From NCBI GenBank assembly GCA_030149325.1, contig JASBRS010000006.1, forward strand, positions 1 to 45,137: a stretch of 45,137 bases of DNA. The letters are read 5' to 3'. The stretch is from Deinococci bacterium (lineage in GTDB: Bacteria; Deinococcota; Deinococci; Deinococcales; Trueperaceae). Shown piece after piece: positions 24,597 through 33,064 of this stretch. The position numbers and the translations under genes are program-made. Each line of letters begins with the position of its first letter. Within the stretch, counting starts at the first letter, position 1. The notes under the pieces are model-generated. The model ran no database searches. It was not told where the DNA came from and worked only from the letters and a program-made list of their open reading frames with translations.

Positions 24597-27374
24597 TCAG
24601 GCCGGGACGGGCTCCTTGCTGGGCGCGTCCTCGGGTTTGCCGGAGCCGGCGCGCTCGCCGCGGCGGCCGTACTTCAGGGCGGCGTGCGCTGCCGCCAGGC
24701 GCGCGATCGGCACGCGGAACGGCGAGCAGCTCACGTAGTCGAGCCCCAGCTCGTGGCACAGGTGGATCGAGGTGGGGTCGCCGCCGTGCTCGCCGCAGAT
24801 GCCGACCTCGAGGTCGGGGCGCGTGGCGCGGCCCATCTTGGTCCCCATCTCGATGAGACGCCCGACGCCCTGCGGGTCGATCGTCATGAACGGGTTCTCC
24901 TCGAGGATGCCGTTCTCGAGGTAGTGCATCAGGAAGCCCTTCTCGGCGTCGTCGCGCGACACCCCGAAGGTCGTCTGGGTGAGGTCGTTGGTGCCGTAGC
25001 TGAAGAACTCGGCGGCCTCGGCCAGCTCACTGGCGGTGAGCGCGGCGCGCGGCACCTCGATCATGGTGCCGAACTGGTAGGCGACCTCGGTGCCGAGCTC
25101 CTTCATGACCGCCTGCGCTTCGTCCTCGAGGGCGCGGCGCTGCGTGGTGAGCTCGTTGATGTGGCTGACCAGCGGGATCATGATCTCGGGGTGCACCGCC
25201 ACGCCCTCGCGCTTGACGTTGCAGGCGGCCTCGAAGATGGCGCGCACCTGCATGCGGGTCAGCTCGGGGATGAGGATGCCGAGGCGCACGCCGCGCGTGC
25301 CCAGCATGGGGTTGGCCTCGCGCAACTCCGACACCCGCTCGAGGTGGTCCGACTTCTCGCGGATGACGGCCAGCGCGGCATCGACCTCGCTCAGGGTATG
25401 GAAGTGCTGGAGCTGAACCTTGAGGTCGGCCAGGTCGCGCACGAGCTCGTCGTGCGAGGGCAGGAACTCGTGCAGCGGCGGGTCGATCAGGCGGATGATG
25501 ACCGGCAGGCCGTCCATCGCCCGGAACAGCCCCTCGAAGTCCTTGCGCTGCATCGGCAACAGCGCCTCCAGCGCCTCGCCGCGCTCGGTGGCGTTGCGCG
25601 CCATGATCATCTTCTGGACGATCGGCAGGCGCTCCGGCTCGAAGAACATGTGCTCGGTGCGGACCAGCCCGAGACCTTCGGCGCCGTAGCTGCGGGCGCG
25701 CTCGGCGTCGGCCGGGTAGTCGGCGTTGGCGCGCACCCCCAGCACGCGGATCCCGTCGGCCCACTCGAGCACCTTGCTGAGGTAGGGGTTGCTGATGTCG
25801 GGGATGACGGTGGGCACGCGGCCGACGTAGACCTCGCCGACGGTGCCGTCGATGGAGATGAGGTCGCCCTCCTTGACGGTGACGTCGTGGATCGTCATCT
25901 CCCGGCTCTCGAGGTCGATGTCGAGCTCCTGGATGCCCACCACCGCGGGCTTGCCGAACTGGCGCGCCACCAGCGCGGCATGGCTGGTACGGCCGCCGCG
26001 GCTGGTGACGATGCCGCGGGAGGCCAGCATGCCGTGGACGTCGTCGGGCTTGGTCTCGGGCCGGACCATGATGACGTCGCGGCCCTCCTCGCGCGCCCAG
26101 CGCTCGGCGGTGTCGGCGTCGAAGGCGACCTGACCGACGGCTGCGCCGGGGCTGACGTTGAGGCCGGCGGCGATGCGCTTGGCGGCCTTGCGGGCCTCGG
26201 GCTCGAGCTGCGGGTGCAGGAAGAAGTCGACCTGCTCGGGTTTCACCCGCTGCACGGCCTCCTCCTTGGTGATGAGCCCCTCCTCGACCATGTCGACGGC
26301 GATGCGGACCTCGGCCTGCGCGGTGCGCTTGCCGTCGCGCGTCTGCAGCAGCCACAGCTTGCCGTGCTCGATGGTGAACTCCATGTCCTGCATGTTGCGG
26401 TAGTGGCGCTCGAGGCGGTCGGCGATGGCCTCGAACTCCTTGTACACCTCGGGCATGTCGACCTGCAGGTCCTGGACGGGCTGCGTGGCACGGATGCCGG
26501 CCACCACGTCCTCGCCCTGGGCGTTGACGAGGTAGTCGCCCTCGATCTCACGCTCGCCGGTGGTGGCGTTGCGCGTCATGGCCACGCCGGTGGCGCAGTC
26601 GTCGCCCATGTTGCCGAACACCATCGTCACGATGTTGACGGCGGTGCCGAGGTCGTGGCGGATGCCGCTGGCGTTGCGGTAGTCGATGGCGCGCTTGCCG
26701 TTCCACGACTTGAAGACCGCCTCGGTCGCCAGCCGCAGCTGGTCGACGGGGTCCTCGGGGAACTCGTGGCCGGTGTAGGTGCGCACGATCTCCTTGAACT
26801 TGCGGGTGACCTCCTGCCAATCGTCGGCGGTGAGCTGCGAGTCGACCTGCACCCCGGCGCGGTTGCGGCGCGCCGTGATGACGGCCTCGAAGACCTCGTC
26901 CGGGACGCCCAGCACCACGCTGCCGAACATCTGCACCAGGCGGCGGTAGGAGTCGTACACGAAGCGCGGGTCGGCGGTGAGGGAGATGAGCCCCTGCGCC
27001 ACCTCGTCGTTGAGGCCGAGGTTGAGGATGGTGTCCATCATCCCCGGCATGGAGAACTTGGCGCCGGAGCGGCACGACACCAGCAGCGGCCGCGCGGGGT
27101 CGCCGAAGCTCTTGCCGGTGGCCTGCTCCACCTTCCGCAGCGCCTCCAGTTCCTGCTCCCACATCCCATCGGGGAAGCTCTCGCCCGCCTCGAGGTAGGC
27201 GTTGCAGGCCTGCGTGGTGACGGTGAAGCCGGGCGGCACCGGGACCCCCAGCCGCGTCATGTCACCGAGGTTGGCGCCCTTGCCGCCGAGCAGCGCGCGG
27301 ACCTCTTCCCAGCTCCCCATCCGCTGCTCGGCTTCGGCGACCTCGTCGAACAGGTACACCCACTTGTTGGCCAT
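24597..27374 (-). CDS. ppdK: Pyruvate, phosphate dikinase
   Basis: Interconverts pyruvate + ATP + Pi and PEP + AMP + PPi. 925 residues. N-terminal nucleotide-binding domain (GGKGANLGDM, GMMDTILNLGLND), phosphohistidine domain with catalytic His465 in GGRTSHAA, and C-terminal PEP/pyruvate barrel with catalytic Cys860 in GICGEHGG. The usual GGMTSHAA is GGRTSHAA here, a Met-to-Arg change beside the phospho-histidine. The ATG at 27374 begins the typical KWVYLFDEV and has GGGAGG 10 nt upstream. No PPDK regulatory kinase gene is adjacent. Confidence 0.96.
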   Translation of the reverse strand: MANKWVYLFDEVAEAEQRMGSWEEVRALLGGKGANLGDMTRLGVPVPPGFTVTTQACNAYLEAGESFPDGMWEQELEALRKVEQATGKSFGDPARPLLVSCRSGAKFSMPGMMDTILNLGLNDEVAQGLISLTADPRFVYDSYRRLVQMFGSVVLGVPDEVFEAVITARRNRAGVQVDSQLTADDWQEVTRKFKEIVRTYTGHEFPEDPVDQLRLATEAVFKSWNGKRAIDYRNASGIRHDLGTAVNIVTMVFGNMGDDCATGVAMTRNATTGEREIEGDYLVNAQGEDVVAGIRATQPVQDLQVDMPEVYKEFEAIADRLERHYRNMQDMEFTIEHGKLWLLQTRDGKRTAQAEVRIAVDMVEEGLITKEEAVQRVKPEQVDFFLHPQLEPEARKAAKRIAAGLNVSPGAAVGQVAFDADTAERWAREEGRDVIMVRPETKPDDVHGMLASRGIVTSRGGRTSHAALVARQFGKPAVVGIQELDIDLESREMTIHDVTVKEGDLISIDGTVGEVYVGRVPTVIPDISNPYLSKVLEWADGIRVLGVRANADYPADAERARSYGAEGLGLVRTEHMFFEPERLPIVQKMIMARNATERGEALEALLPMQRKDFEGLFRAMDGLPVIIRLIDPPLHEFLPSHDELVRDLADLKVQLQHFHTLSEVDAALAVIREKSDHLERVSELREANPMLGTRGVRLGILIPELTRMQVRAIFEAACNVKREGVAVHPEIMIPLVSHINELTTQRRALEDEAQAVMKELGTEVAYQFGTMIEVPRAALTASELAEAAEFFSYGTNDLTQTTFGVSRDDAEKGFLMHYLENGILEENPFMTIDPQGVGRLIEMGTKMGRATRPDLEVGICGEHGGDPTSIHLCHELGLDYVSCSPFRVPIARLAAAHAALKYGRRGERAGSGKPEDAPSKEPVPA

Positions 27375-27399
27375 CCGGACCGACCTCCCTGGTGCGGAA

Positions 27400-27480
27400 C
27401 GCCCGTCGACCGTCCTCCCGGGCGCCCGCGGTGCCGCGTGGTCCTCGGCGGCCGCCCGGGACGGATCCCCGGGCCGCCGC
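27400..27480 (-). promoter_or_regulatory. Hairpin-rich ppdK leader within the ppdK-uvrC intergenic region
   Basis: In the 290-nt gap 27375-27664 I see no gene. On the ppdK side there is a stem CGCCCG/CGGGCG (27400-27405/27419-27424) about 10 nt before the Shine-Dalgarno, and a larger imperfect stem around GCCCGGG/CCCGGGC within about 27447-27480. No convincing ppdK -10 was found. Confidence 0.35.
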
Positions 27481-27652
27481 GCGTCCACGCCTCGGCTGGA
27501 CCTGCGTCGCTCCCTCACGACTCTCGTACACGACGAGGCTACCGCCGGGGGGGTGGGGGCGGCCAAGGGTTGAACGTCCCGCATCCCCGCCCAGGACCCG
27601 CTACCGGCCCGTCGGGCCGGCGCCGGCAACGGGGCTGCGGGAGCGCCGACGG

Positions 27653-27658
27653 TAGACT
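27653..27658 (+). promoter_or_regulatory. Leaderless promoter -10 (TAGACT) for uvrC
   Basis: TAGACT followed by 6 nt and the GTG at 27665. The 11-mer GACGGTAGACT is identical to that before mreD. No RDRM-like palindrome was recognised. Confidence 0.55.
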
Positions 27659-27664
27659 GGGCGC

Positions 27665-29476
27665 GTGACCCGCGGCGATCTGCCCGAGCTCCCCCAACAG
27701 AGCGGCTGCTACCTCTTCCACGACGCCGAGGGCGACGTGGTGTACGTGGGCAAGGCGATCAACCTGCGCAGCCGGGTGCGCAGCTACTTCGGGCGCCACG
27801 CCGGCAGCAAGGCGCGGTTGATCACCCGCCAGGCGGTGCGGCTGGAGTTCATCGTCACCAGCAGCGAGGTCGAGGCGCTGGTCCTGGAGGCCAACCTCAT
27901 CAAGCGTCACAAGCCGCACTTCAACGTGCTGCTCAAGGACGACAAGAGCTACCCCTTCCTCAAGCTGACGGCCGAGCCGTTCCCGACGCTGGTGTTCACG
28001 CGCCGGGTGGTCAAGGACGGCGGCACCTACTACGGCCCCTACCCCAGTGCCGGTGCCGTGCGGCGCGTCCAGGAGCTCATCTACGTGCTGTTCCCGCTCC
28101 GGCGCAACAGCGGGGTGCCGCTGCAGACGCGACGCAAGCCGTGCCTGCGCTTCCACATGGGGCGCTGCCTGGCGCCCTGCATCGGGGAGGCCGACCCCGA
28201 GGCCTACGCCCGGGTGGTGCGGCAGGTGCGGGCGTTCCTCGAGGGCCGCGTGGTGGAGACGGCGCACGACCTCGAGGAGGGCATGCGCGCCGCTGCCGGC
28301 CGCCGCGACTTCGAGCTGGCCACCACCTACCGCGACCGGCTCGACGCGCTCCGGCGCCTGACCGGGTTCGACAGCGCCGTGGTGAGCGCCAAGGGCGACG
28401 ACCTCGACTTCCTGGGCCTGGCGCGGGCGGGCAACTTCGCCATGGTGCAGCTCTTCCAGATGCGCCGAGGGCGCGTGGTGGGCCGCGACAAGCGCTTCCT
28501 CACCAACGCCGCACAGGCCGCCGACGAGGAGGTCCTGGAGCGCGTTCTGGCCGACTACTACGGCCAGGCGACGCACGTCCCGCCGCTGGTGCTGGTGCCC
28601 GAGACCGAGCTCGACGTGGCGGTGTGGGAGGCGTTCCTGTGCGAGCGCGCCGGGCGCCGTGTCGAGCTGCGGACGCCGCGCCGCGGGGACAAGGTGGAGC
28701 TGGTGGCCATGGCGCAGCGCAACGCGCGCACCGGCGTGGAGGCCGAGATCGCGCTGCTGGAGCGGCGCGGCGAGGCGCCGGGGGTGCGCGAGCTGCAGGA
28801 GCTGCTGGGGCTCGAAGCGCCGCCCTGGCGCATCGAGGGCTTCGACATCTCCAACCTGATGGGCACCCACACCGTGGCCAGCATCGTGGTGTTCGAGGGC
28901 GGGCGGGCCAAGAAGAGCGAGTACCGGCGCCTGCGGGTGCGGGGCCTCGACAAGCCCGACGACTTCTTCAGCATGCACCAGGCGGTGCTGCGCCGGTACA
29001 CCGGCAGCCTCGCCGACAAGCTGCCGCCCCCCGACCTGCTGTTGATCGACGGCGGCAAGGGCCAGATGTCGGCCGCCCGCCGCGCGCTCGACGAGGCCGG
29101 CCTGGACCTCCCGCTGGTGGGCCTGGCCAAGAAGCAGGAGACGCTGCTGACCGAGGACGGCCGCGACATCCTGGTGCCCGAGACGCACCCCGCGCTGCGG
29201 CTGCTCATCAACGTCCGCGACGAAGCGCACCGGACGGCCGTCGGCTACAACCGCCAGCGCCGCGGCAAGGCCATGACCCGGAGCGTGCTGGACGGCGTGC
29301 CCGGCATCGGGCCGAAGCGCCGCGACGCCCTGCTGGCGCACTTCTCGAGCATCGATCAGTTGCGCGAGGCCGACGTCGGCGAGCTCGCCTCCATCCCCGG
29401 GGTGGGACCGGCGGCAGCCGAGGCGGTCAAGGCCTACTTCGCGGCGTCCGCCGCGCCCGGCGCCGACGCCGACTGA
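27665..29476 (+). CDS. uvrC: Excinuclease ABC subunit C
   Basis: Dual-incision nuclease of nucleotide excision repair. 603 residues: GIY-YIG-type N-terminal domain (GCYLFHDAEGDVVYVGKA, SRVRSYF, EALVLEANLIKRHKPHFN), the four-cysteine-like segment CLRFHMGRCLAPC near 160, a UVR motif for UvrB (about 195-235, RDFELATTYRDRLDAL), the RNase H-like endonuclease (IEGFDISN, LLIDGGKGQ, RDEAHRTAVGYNR), and C-terminal helix-hairpin-helix motifs (VPGIGPKRRDALL, IPGVGPAAAEAV). The GTG start at 27665 fits the leaderless promoter. Confidence 0.97.
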   Translation: MTRGDLPELPQQSGCYLFHDAEGDVVYVGKAINLRSRVRSYFGRHAGSKARLITRQAVRLEFIVTSSEVEALVLEANLIKRHKPHFNVLLKDDKSYPFLKLTAEPFPTLVFTRRVVKDGGTYYGPYPSAGAVRRVQELIYVLFPLRRNSGVPLQTRRKPCLRFHMGRCLAPCIGEADPEAYARVVRQVRAFLEGRVVETAHDLEEGMRAAAGRRDFELATTYRDRLDALRRLTGFDSAVVSAKGDDLDFLGLARAGNFAMVQLFQMRRGRVVGRDKRFLTNAAQAADEEVLERVLADYYGQATHVPPLVLVPETELDVAVWEAFLCERAGRRVELRTPRRGDKVELVAMAQRNARTGVEAEIALLERRGEAPGVRELQELLGLEAPPWRIEGFDISNLMGTHTVASIVVFEGGRAKKSEYRRLRVRGLDKPDDFFSMHQAVLRRYTGSLADKLPPPDLLLIDGGKGQMSAARRALDEAGLDLPLVGLAKKQETLLTEDGRDILVPETHPALRLLINVRDEAHRTAVGYNRQRRGKAMTRSVLDGVPGIGPKRRDALLAHFSSIDQLREADVGELASIPGVGPAAAEAVKAYFAASAAPGADAD

Positions 29477-29496
29477 GCGGGGTCGCGGGCGCTCAG
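29473..29496. terminator. Bidirectional hairpin holding both stop codons of uvrC and the GNAT gene
   Basis: CTGAGCG (29473-29479) and CGCTCAG (29490-29496) form a perfect 7-bp stem with a 10-nt loop. The uvrC TGA is in the left arm and the complement of the GNAT TGA is in the right arm. Confidence 0.55.
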
Positions 29497-30062
29497 GCCA
29501 CGCCGCGGCCGGCGGCAGCTCCGGAGCTCGAGGCGGCCTGCCCCACCTGCTCCAGCCACGCTCCGCGGTGCAGCTCCATGTGCACGTCGATGCGGCCGCC
29601 GGCGATGCGGCTGCGCGTCACCTCGCGGAAGCCCACCTTGCGGAAGGCGGCCTGCGCGCGGGCGTTGTCGCCGAAGGTGTTGAGGCGGATGTGGTCCAGC
29701 CCCAGCTCCTGGAAGGCGTAGCCGAGCAGGGCGTGGATCGCCTCGGGGCCGTAGCCGCGCCCCCAGTGGCTGTGCTCGCCGATGATGATGCCGAGGGTGG
29801 CGCTGGAGCCGCGCACGTCGTAGAGCTCGATGGTGCCGATGTAGGCGTCGTCCTCGTCGTAGATGCCGAAGGTGGTGCGGTCGGTGCGACGGGCGTCGGC
29901 CTTGAGCACGCGCTTGAGCAACCACAACGGCATGCGGTTGGGGGGCGTGCCGTTGAGGTGGGCGATCTCGGGATCTCGGAAGTGGGCCTGGATGCGGCGC
30001 CAGGCGCCGCTGTCGAGCTCCGACAGCGGCCGCAGGGTCACCCTCCCGTAGCGGGGCCTCAT
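29493..30062 (-). CDS. GNAT-family N-acetyltransferase (RimJ/RimL-like)
   Basis: 189 residues. The fold is recognisable from the beta-strand GTIELYDVRGSSATLGIIIG and the acetyl-CoA pyrophosphate loop H-W-G-R-G-Y-G-P-E-A, followed by HIRLNTFGDNARAQAAFRKVGF, the standard GNAT C-terminal half of the RimJ/L (Acetyltransf_3) group. The acceptor is unknown. The ATG at 30062 has TAAACT 6 nt upstream (leaderless). The last 20 residues are an Ala/Gly/Ser-rich tail. Confidence 0.88.
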   Translation of the reverse strand: MRPRYGRVTLRPLSELDSGAWRRIQAHFRDPEIAHLNGTPPNRMPLWLLKRVLKADARRTDRTTFGIYDEDDAYIGTIELYDVRGSSATLGIIIGEHSHWGRGYGPEAIHALLGYAFQELGLDHIRLNTFGDNARAQAAFRKVGFREVTRSRIAGGRIDVHMELHRGAWLEQVGQAASSSGAAAGRGVA

Positions 30063-30068
30063 GGCGCC

Positions 30069-30074
30069 AGTTTA
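30069..30074 (-). promoter_or_regulatory. Leaderless promoter -10 (TAAACT) for the GNAT gene
   Basis: TAAACT on the minus strand, 6 nt before the ATG at 30062; divergent to the moxR promoter (TAGGCT, 30185-30190). Confidence 0.55.
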
Positions 30075-30184
30075 CTCCCGGCGTCGCGCCCGTCCGTGCG
30101 TCGGGGGCGCACGGTCTGCGCCGCGCGGCGCCGTCGGCGCGACGGCGGGGGCCGACGGCGATGGCGCGGGGCGCCGTCGCGCGC

Positions 30185-30190
30185 TAGGCT
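30185..30190 (+). promoter_or_regulatory. Putative moxR promoter -10 (TAGGCT)
   Basis: TAGGCT with a short leader of about 20 nt that contains the Shine-Dalgarno AGGGAGG (30206-30212) before the ATG at 30219. Unlike other leadered genes here it has no room for a leader hairpin. Confidence 0.4.
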
Positions 30191-30218
30191 GGGGGCAGCT
30201 ACCGCAGGGAGGCCGTCG

Positions 30219-31187
30219 ATGGAGACGAGCGCAGCGGAGGCGGCCCCGGCCGCCTTCCAGGAGAAGTTCAAGTCCCTTGCCGCCGCGATCCAGGGCGTCA
30301 TCCTGGGGCAGGAGAGGGTCGTGGAGGACCTCCTGGTCGCCGCCCTGGCGCGCGGCCACGTGCTCGTGGAGGGGGCCCCAGGGCTCGGCAAGACGCGCCT
30401 GGTACGGGCCTTCGCCGACGCCACCGGGCTGCGCTTCGGGCGCATCCAGTTCACCCCCGACCTGATGCCCGCCGACGTCACCGGCACCACCGTCTTCCTC
30501 GACGACGGCAAGAGCGGCCGCTTCGAGTTCCAGCGCGGCCCGGTGTTCACGAACGTGCTGCTGGCCGACGAGATCAACCGCGCCACCCCCAAGACGCAGT
30601 CGGCCCTGCTGGAGGCGATGCAGGAGCACGCCGTCACCGCCTCCGGCACGCGTTACGCCCTGGAGGAGCCGTTCCTGGTGCTGGCCACCCAGAACCCCAT
30701 CGAGATGGAGGGCACCTACCCGTTGCCCGAGGCGCAGCTCGACCGCTTCCTGTTCAAGGTGCAGATCGACCGCCCCGACGCCGCCACCCTCAAGCGCATC
30801 CTCATCACCACCACGGGGCCCGATCCCGAGGCGCCCGGGGGCGTCTTCACGCGCGACGAGGTGCTCGAGCTGCAGCGCGTGCTGCGCGCGGTCCCGGTGG
30901 CGGAGGCCGGCCTCGACTACGTGGTGAGACTGGTGGAGGCCACGCACACGCATCCGCTGGTGCGCCTCGGCGCCAGCCCGCGCGGCGCCCAGGCGATGGT
31001 GCTGGCCGCCAAGGGTTACGCCCTGGCGGCGGGCCGTCCCAACGTGGAGCTGGAGGACGTGCGCCGCGCCCTGCTGCCGGCCCTGCGCCATCGCCTGCTG
31101 CTGTCGTTCGAGGCGGAGGTCGAGGGAGCCGATCCCGACGGCATCCTCGGCGAGGTCCTCAAGAGGGTCGACCAGGGCGCCCGCTAG
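30219..31187 (+). CDS. MoxR-family AAA+ ATPase
   Basis: 322 residues. Chaperone-like AAA+ ATPase of the MoxR class: Walker A GAPGLGKT (52-59), Walker B LLADEIN (114-120), the ATQNPIEMEGTYPLPEAQLDRF stretch containing sensor 1 and the arginine-finger region, and a C-terminal lid. MoxR proteins pair with DUF58 (VWA-like) partners, and exactly that gene follows 14 nt downstream. Usual roles are insertion of metal cofactors or assembly of surface or stress complexes; the client here is unknown. ATG 30219 has AGGGAGG at 6 nt. Confidence 0.93.
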   Translation: METSAAEAAPAAFQEKFKSLAAAIQGVILGQERVVEDLLVAALARGHVLVEGAPGLGKTRLVRAFADATGLRFGRIQFTPDLMPADVTGTTVFLDDGKSGRFEFQRGPVFTNVLLADEINRATPKTQSALLEAMQEHAVTASGTRYALEEPFLVLATQNPIEMEGTYPLPEAQLDRFLFKVQIDRPDAATLKRILITTTGPDPEAPGGVFTRDEVLELQRVLRAVPVAEAGLDYVVRLVEATHTHPLVRLGASPRGAQAMVLAAKGYALAAGRPNVELEDVRRALLPALRHRLLLSFEAEVEGADPDGILGEVLKRVDQGAR

Positions 31188-31201
31188 GCGCCCGGCGCGA
31201 C

Positions 31202-32074
31202 GTGCTCACCGCCCGCAGCCGCGCCCTGCTCGACCGCTACGCGTTGGCGTCGCGGGCGCTCAGCCGTGAGTCGGGGGAGCGCATGGCGAGCGAGCCCGGG
31301 CAGAGCGTGGAGTTCCACGACTTCCGGAGCTACCAGTTCGGCGACGAGCTGCGCTACGTCGACTGGCGCGTGTACGCCCGTACCGGCCGGCTGATGACGC
31401 GCCTGTACCAGGCCGAGCGCGCCATCCGCCTGCACGTGCTGCTGGACACCAGCGCCAGCATGGGCCTCGGCGGCAAGGCGCGCTACGCGCGGCTGGTGGC
31501 CGAGCTGCTGGCCTACGTCGGCCAGCGTGATGCGCCCACCCAACTGCACCTCTTCGACGGTTCGGCCAGCCGCCGCGGTCAGGGCCTGGCGGCGGTGGGG
31601 GAGAGCTGGCGCTTCCTGGAACAGGCGGAGACGCTGCGGGGCGACGCAGCGGCGCCGGTGAGCGCGCTGAAGCGCTTCGCGCTGGAGCTGCCGCCGGTGC
31701 GCGGGGCGGCGCTGGTGCTGGCGGTGTCCGACTTCCTCGAGGACGCACCGCTGCAGGCGGCGCTGGCGGCGCTGCGCGCGCGCGGGCTCGACGCCAGCCT
31801 GCTGCAGGTGATGAGCGAGGGGGACCTCGAGCCCGAGGAGGGCCAGCTCGAGCTGGTCGACGTCGAGAGCGGCGATCGGTTGCTGGCGGGGCCGCAGGAG
31901 GTGAAGGCCTACCGCGAGGAGGTGCACGCGTTCGTGCGGCGGACGCGGGCGGCGGCCGTCCGGGCGGGGTTCCGGCACCTGCTGCTGACGGTCCCGGTCG
32001 GCGCTGCCGACGCCGAGCTCGAGCGCCACGCCTTCGCCGCGCTGGTACGCGAGGGCGTGCTGGTTCGGCGCTGA
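31202..32074 (+). CDS. DUF58 domain protein, partner of MoxR
   Basis: 290 residues with no signal or membrane helix. The DUF58 core is clear: FHDFRSYQFGDELRYVDWR (38-56) followed by a vWA-like strand with MIDAS-type DTSAS at 82-86. Such proteins bind MoxR ATPases and are thought to recruit their clients. The GTG at 31202 follows moxR by 14 nt with no other in-frame start nearby; the pair is one operon ended by a hairpin at 32076-32093. The usual vWA/TPR membrane genes of larger MoxR clusters are missing. Confidence 0.88.
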   Translation: MLTARSRALLDRYALASRALSRESGERMASEPGQSVEFHDFRSYQFGDELRYVDWRVYARTGRLMTRLYQAERAIRLHVLLDTSASMGLGGKARYARLVAELLAYVGQRDAPTQLHLFDGSASRRGQGLAAVGESWRFLEQAETLRGDAAAPVSALKRFALELPPVRGAALVLAVSDFLEDAPLQAALAALRARGLDASLLQVMSEGDLEPEEGQLELVDVESGDRLLAGPQEVKAYREEVHAFVRRTRAAAVRAGFRHLLLTVPVGAADAELERHAFAALVREGVLVRR

Positions 32075-32075
32075 T

Positions 32076-32093
32076 CCGGCGCGGCTGCGCCGG
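32076..32093 (+). terminator. Hairpin after the moxR-DUF58 operon
   Basis: CCGGCGC (32076-32082), 4-nt loop, GCGCCGG (32087-32093), starting one base after the DUF58 stop codon. No T-run. Confidence 0.5.
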
Positions 32094-32152
32094 TCACGAC
32101 CGCGCGCCACGAGCGAGTAGCAAGCCTCGCAGAGTGCCCCCGCCACGGAGGC

Positions 32153-32158
32153 TATCCT
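32153..32158 (+). promoter_or_regulatory. Leaderless promoter -10 (TATCCT) for the kinase gene
   Basis: TATCCT followed by 8 nt and the GTG at 32167. The GAGG in the spacer is too close to act as a Shine-Dalgarno. Confidence 0.45.
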
Positions 32159-32166
32159 GAGGCGGC

Positions 32167-32961
32167 GTGAACGTCATCGGGAAGCGGACGGAGGACGGTC
32201 TCCAGATCCTGCGCGAGATCGGCAAGGGGGCCCTGGCACGGGTCTACCTCGTCAGCGACGGGCGTGTCGCGAAGGCGCTCAAGCTCTTCCCGGTCGAGCA
32301 CCGTGCCCGCGCCGAGCGCGAGCTGGAGGTCGGTCATCGGCTTGACCACCCGCACCTCAATCCGGTCGAGGCCGGCGTCGAGGTCGACGGCTATCCCGGC
32401 GTGGTGATGCCCTTCGTGCGCGGCGAGCGGCTCGGGCGCTGGTTGGGCAGCGGCGTCGAGCGCGACGCCTTCCTGCGGACCCTGCGCGGCGTGCTCGAGG
32501 GCCTGCACTACCTGCACGGCCTCGGCGTGGTGCATCGCGACGTCAAGCCCGAGAACATCCTGGTGGAGCCGAGCGGGCACGCCTGGTTGGTCGATTTCGA
32601 CCTCTCGGTGTGGCTCGGGAGCGAGCACCAGCGACCCGCCCTGGCGGGGACGGTGGCCTACCTCAGTCCCGAGCAGACGCGCGGCCGCCCGGTGGCTCCG
32701 GCCACCGACCTGTACGCCGTCGGCATCATCCTCTACCGGGGCCTCACGGGCGAGGTCCCGTTCACCGGGAGCGTCGCCGAGGTCATCGACGCTCATCGCA
32801 CGGGGGTGCCGCGGCCGGCTTCGTCGCTCGATCCCTCGCTGGCGCCCTTCGAGCCGCTGCTCGATCGCCTGCTGGCCAAGGAGCTGCACGACCGCTACGC
32901 CAGCGCCGCCGAGGTCCTCGACGCGCTGGCGCGCCTGCCCGGAGGGGCGCCGGCCGCCTGA
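32167..32961 (+). CDS. Soluble Hanks-type Ser/Thr protein kinase with DFD in place of DFG
   Basis: 264 residues, essentially only a kinase domain, with no membrane helix or PASTA repeats. Visible: glycine-rich loop GKGALARVY (19-27), likely ATP-anchoring Lys39 (ALKLF), catalytic loop HRDVKPEN with Asp125 and Asn130, metal-binding DFD at 143-145, and SPE (for APE) near 168. The DFG glycine is Asp, a change also known in plant AGC-VIII kinases that remain active, so activity is likely. Ends with an Ala/Gly/Pro tail. It follows moxR-DUF58 but has its own promoter and terminator. Confidence 0.9.
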   Translation: MNVIGKRTEDGLQILREIGKGALARVYLVSDGRVAKALKLFPVEHRARAERELEVGHRLDHPHLNPVEAGVEVDGYPGVVMPFVRGERLGRWLGSGVERDAFLRTLRGVLEGLHYLHGLGVVHRDVKPENILVEPSGHAWLVDFDLSVWLGSEHQRPALAGTVAYLSPEQTRGRPVAPATDLYAVGIILYRGLTGEVPFTGSVAEVIDAHRTGVPRPASSLDPSLAPFEPLLDRLLAKELHDRYASAAEVLDALARLPGGAPAA

Positions 32962-32974
32962 GCGGGCGCTCGGC

Positions 32975-32990
32975 GGCGCGGTCGCGCGCC
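32975..32990 (+). terminator. Hairpin after the kinase gene
   Basis: GGCGCG, 4-nt loop GTCG, CGCGCC, 13 nt after the kinase stop and just before the malQ promoter. No T-run. Confidence 0.4.
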
Positions 32991-32999
32991 CCGTCCATG

Positions 33000-33048
33000 T
33001 AGGATGGCGGGTGCCGTGCCGACCGGCCGGGAGGCCGGGCGTCGGCAC
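33000..33048 (+). promoter_or_regulatory. malQ promoter and 5'-terminal hairpin leader
   Basis: TAGGAT -10 (33000-33005); predicted RNA start near 33012. The RNA would begin almost directly with a two-tier stem: GTGCCGAC/GTCGGCAC (33016-33023/33041-33048) and CGGCC/GGCCG (33024-33028/33033-33037) around GGGA. The Shine-Dalgarno GGGAGG (33051-33056) follows 2 nt later. Confidence 0.55.
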
Positions 33049-33064
33049 CTGGGAGGTTCCATCC

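Noticed and set aside
27375-27664. Possible small gene or RNA between ppdK and uvrC.
   Set aside because: Frames there are Arg/Pro-rich with no start signals; the region is better read as the ppdK leader plus the uvrC promoter. A structured RNA cannot be excluded.
30219-32961. moxR-DUF58-kinase as a defence or signalling island.
   Set aside because: MoxR-DUF58 is a common housekeeping-type pair, the kinase has its own promoter and terminator, and no effector gene (nuclease, TIR, membrane killer) is present.
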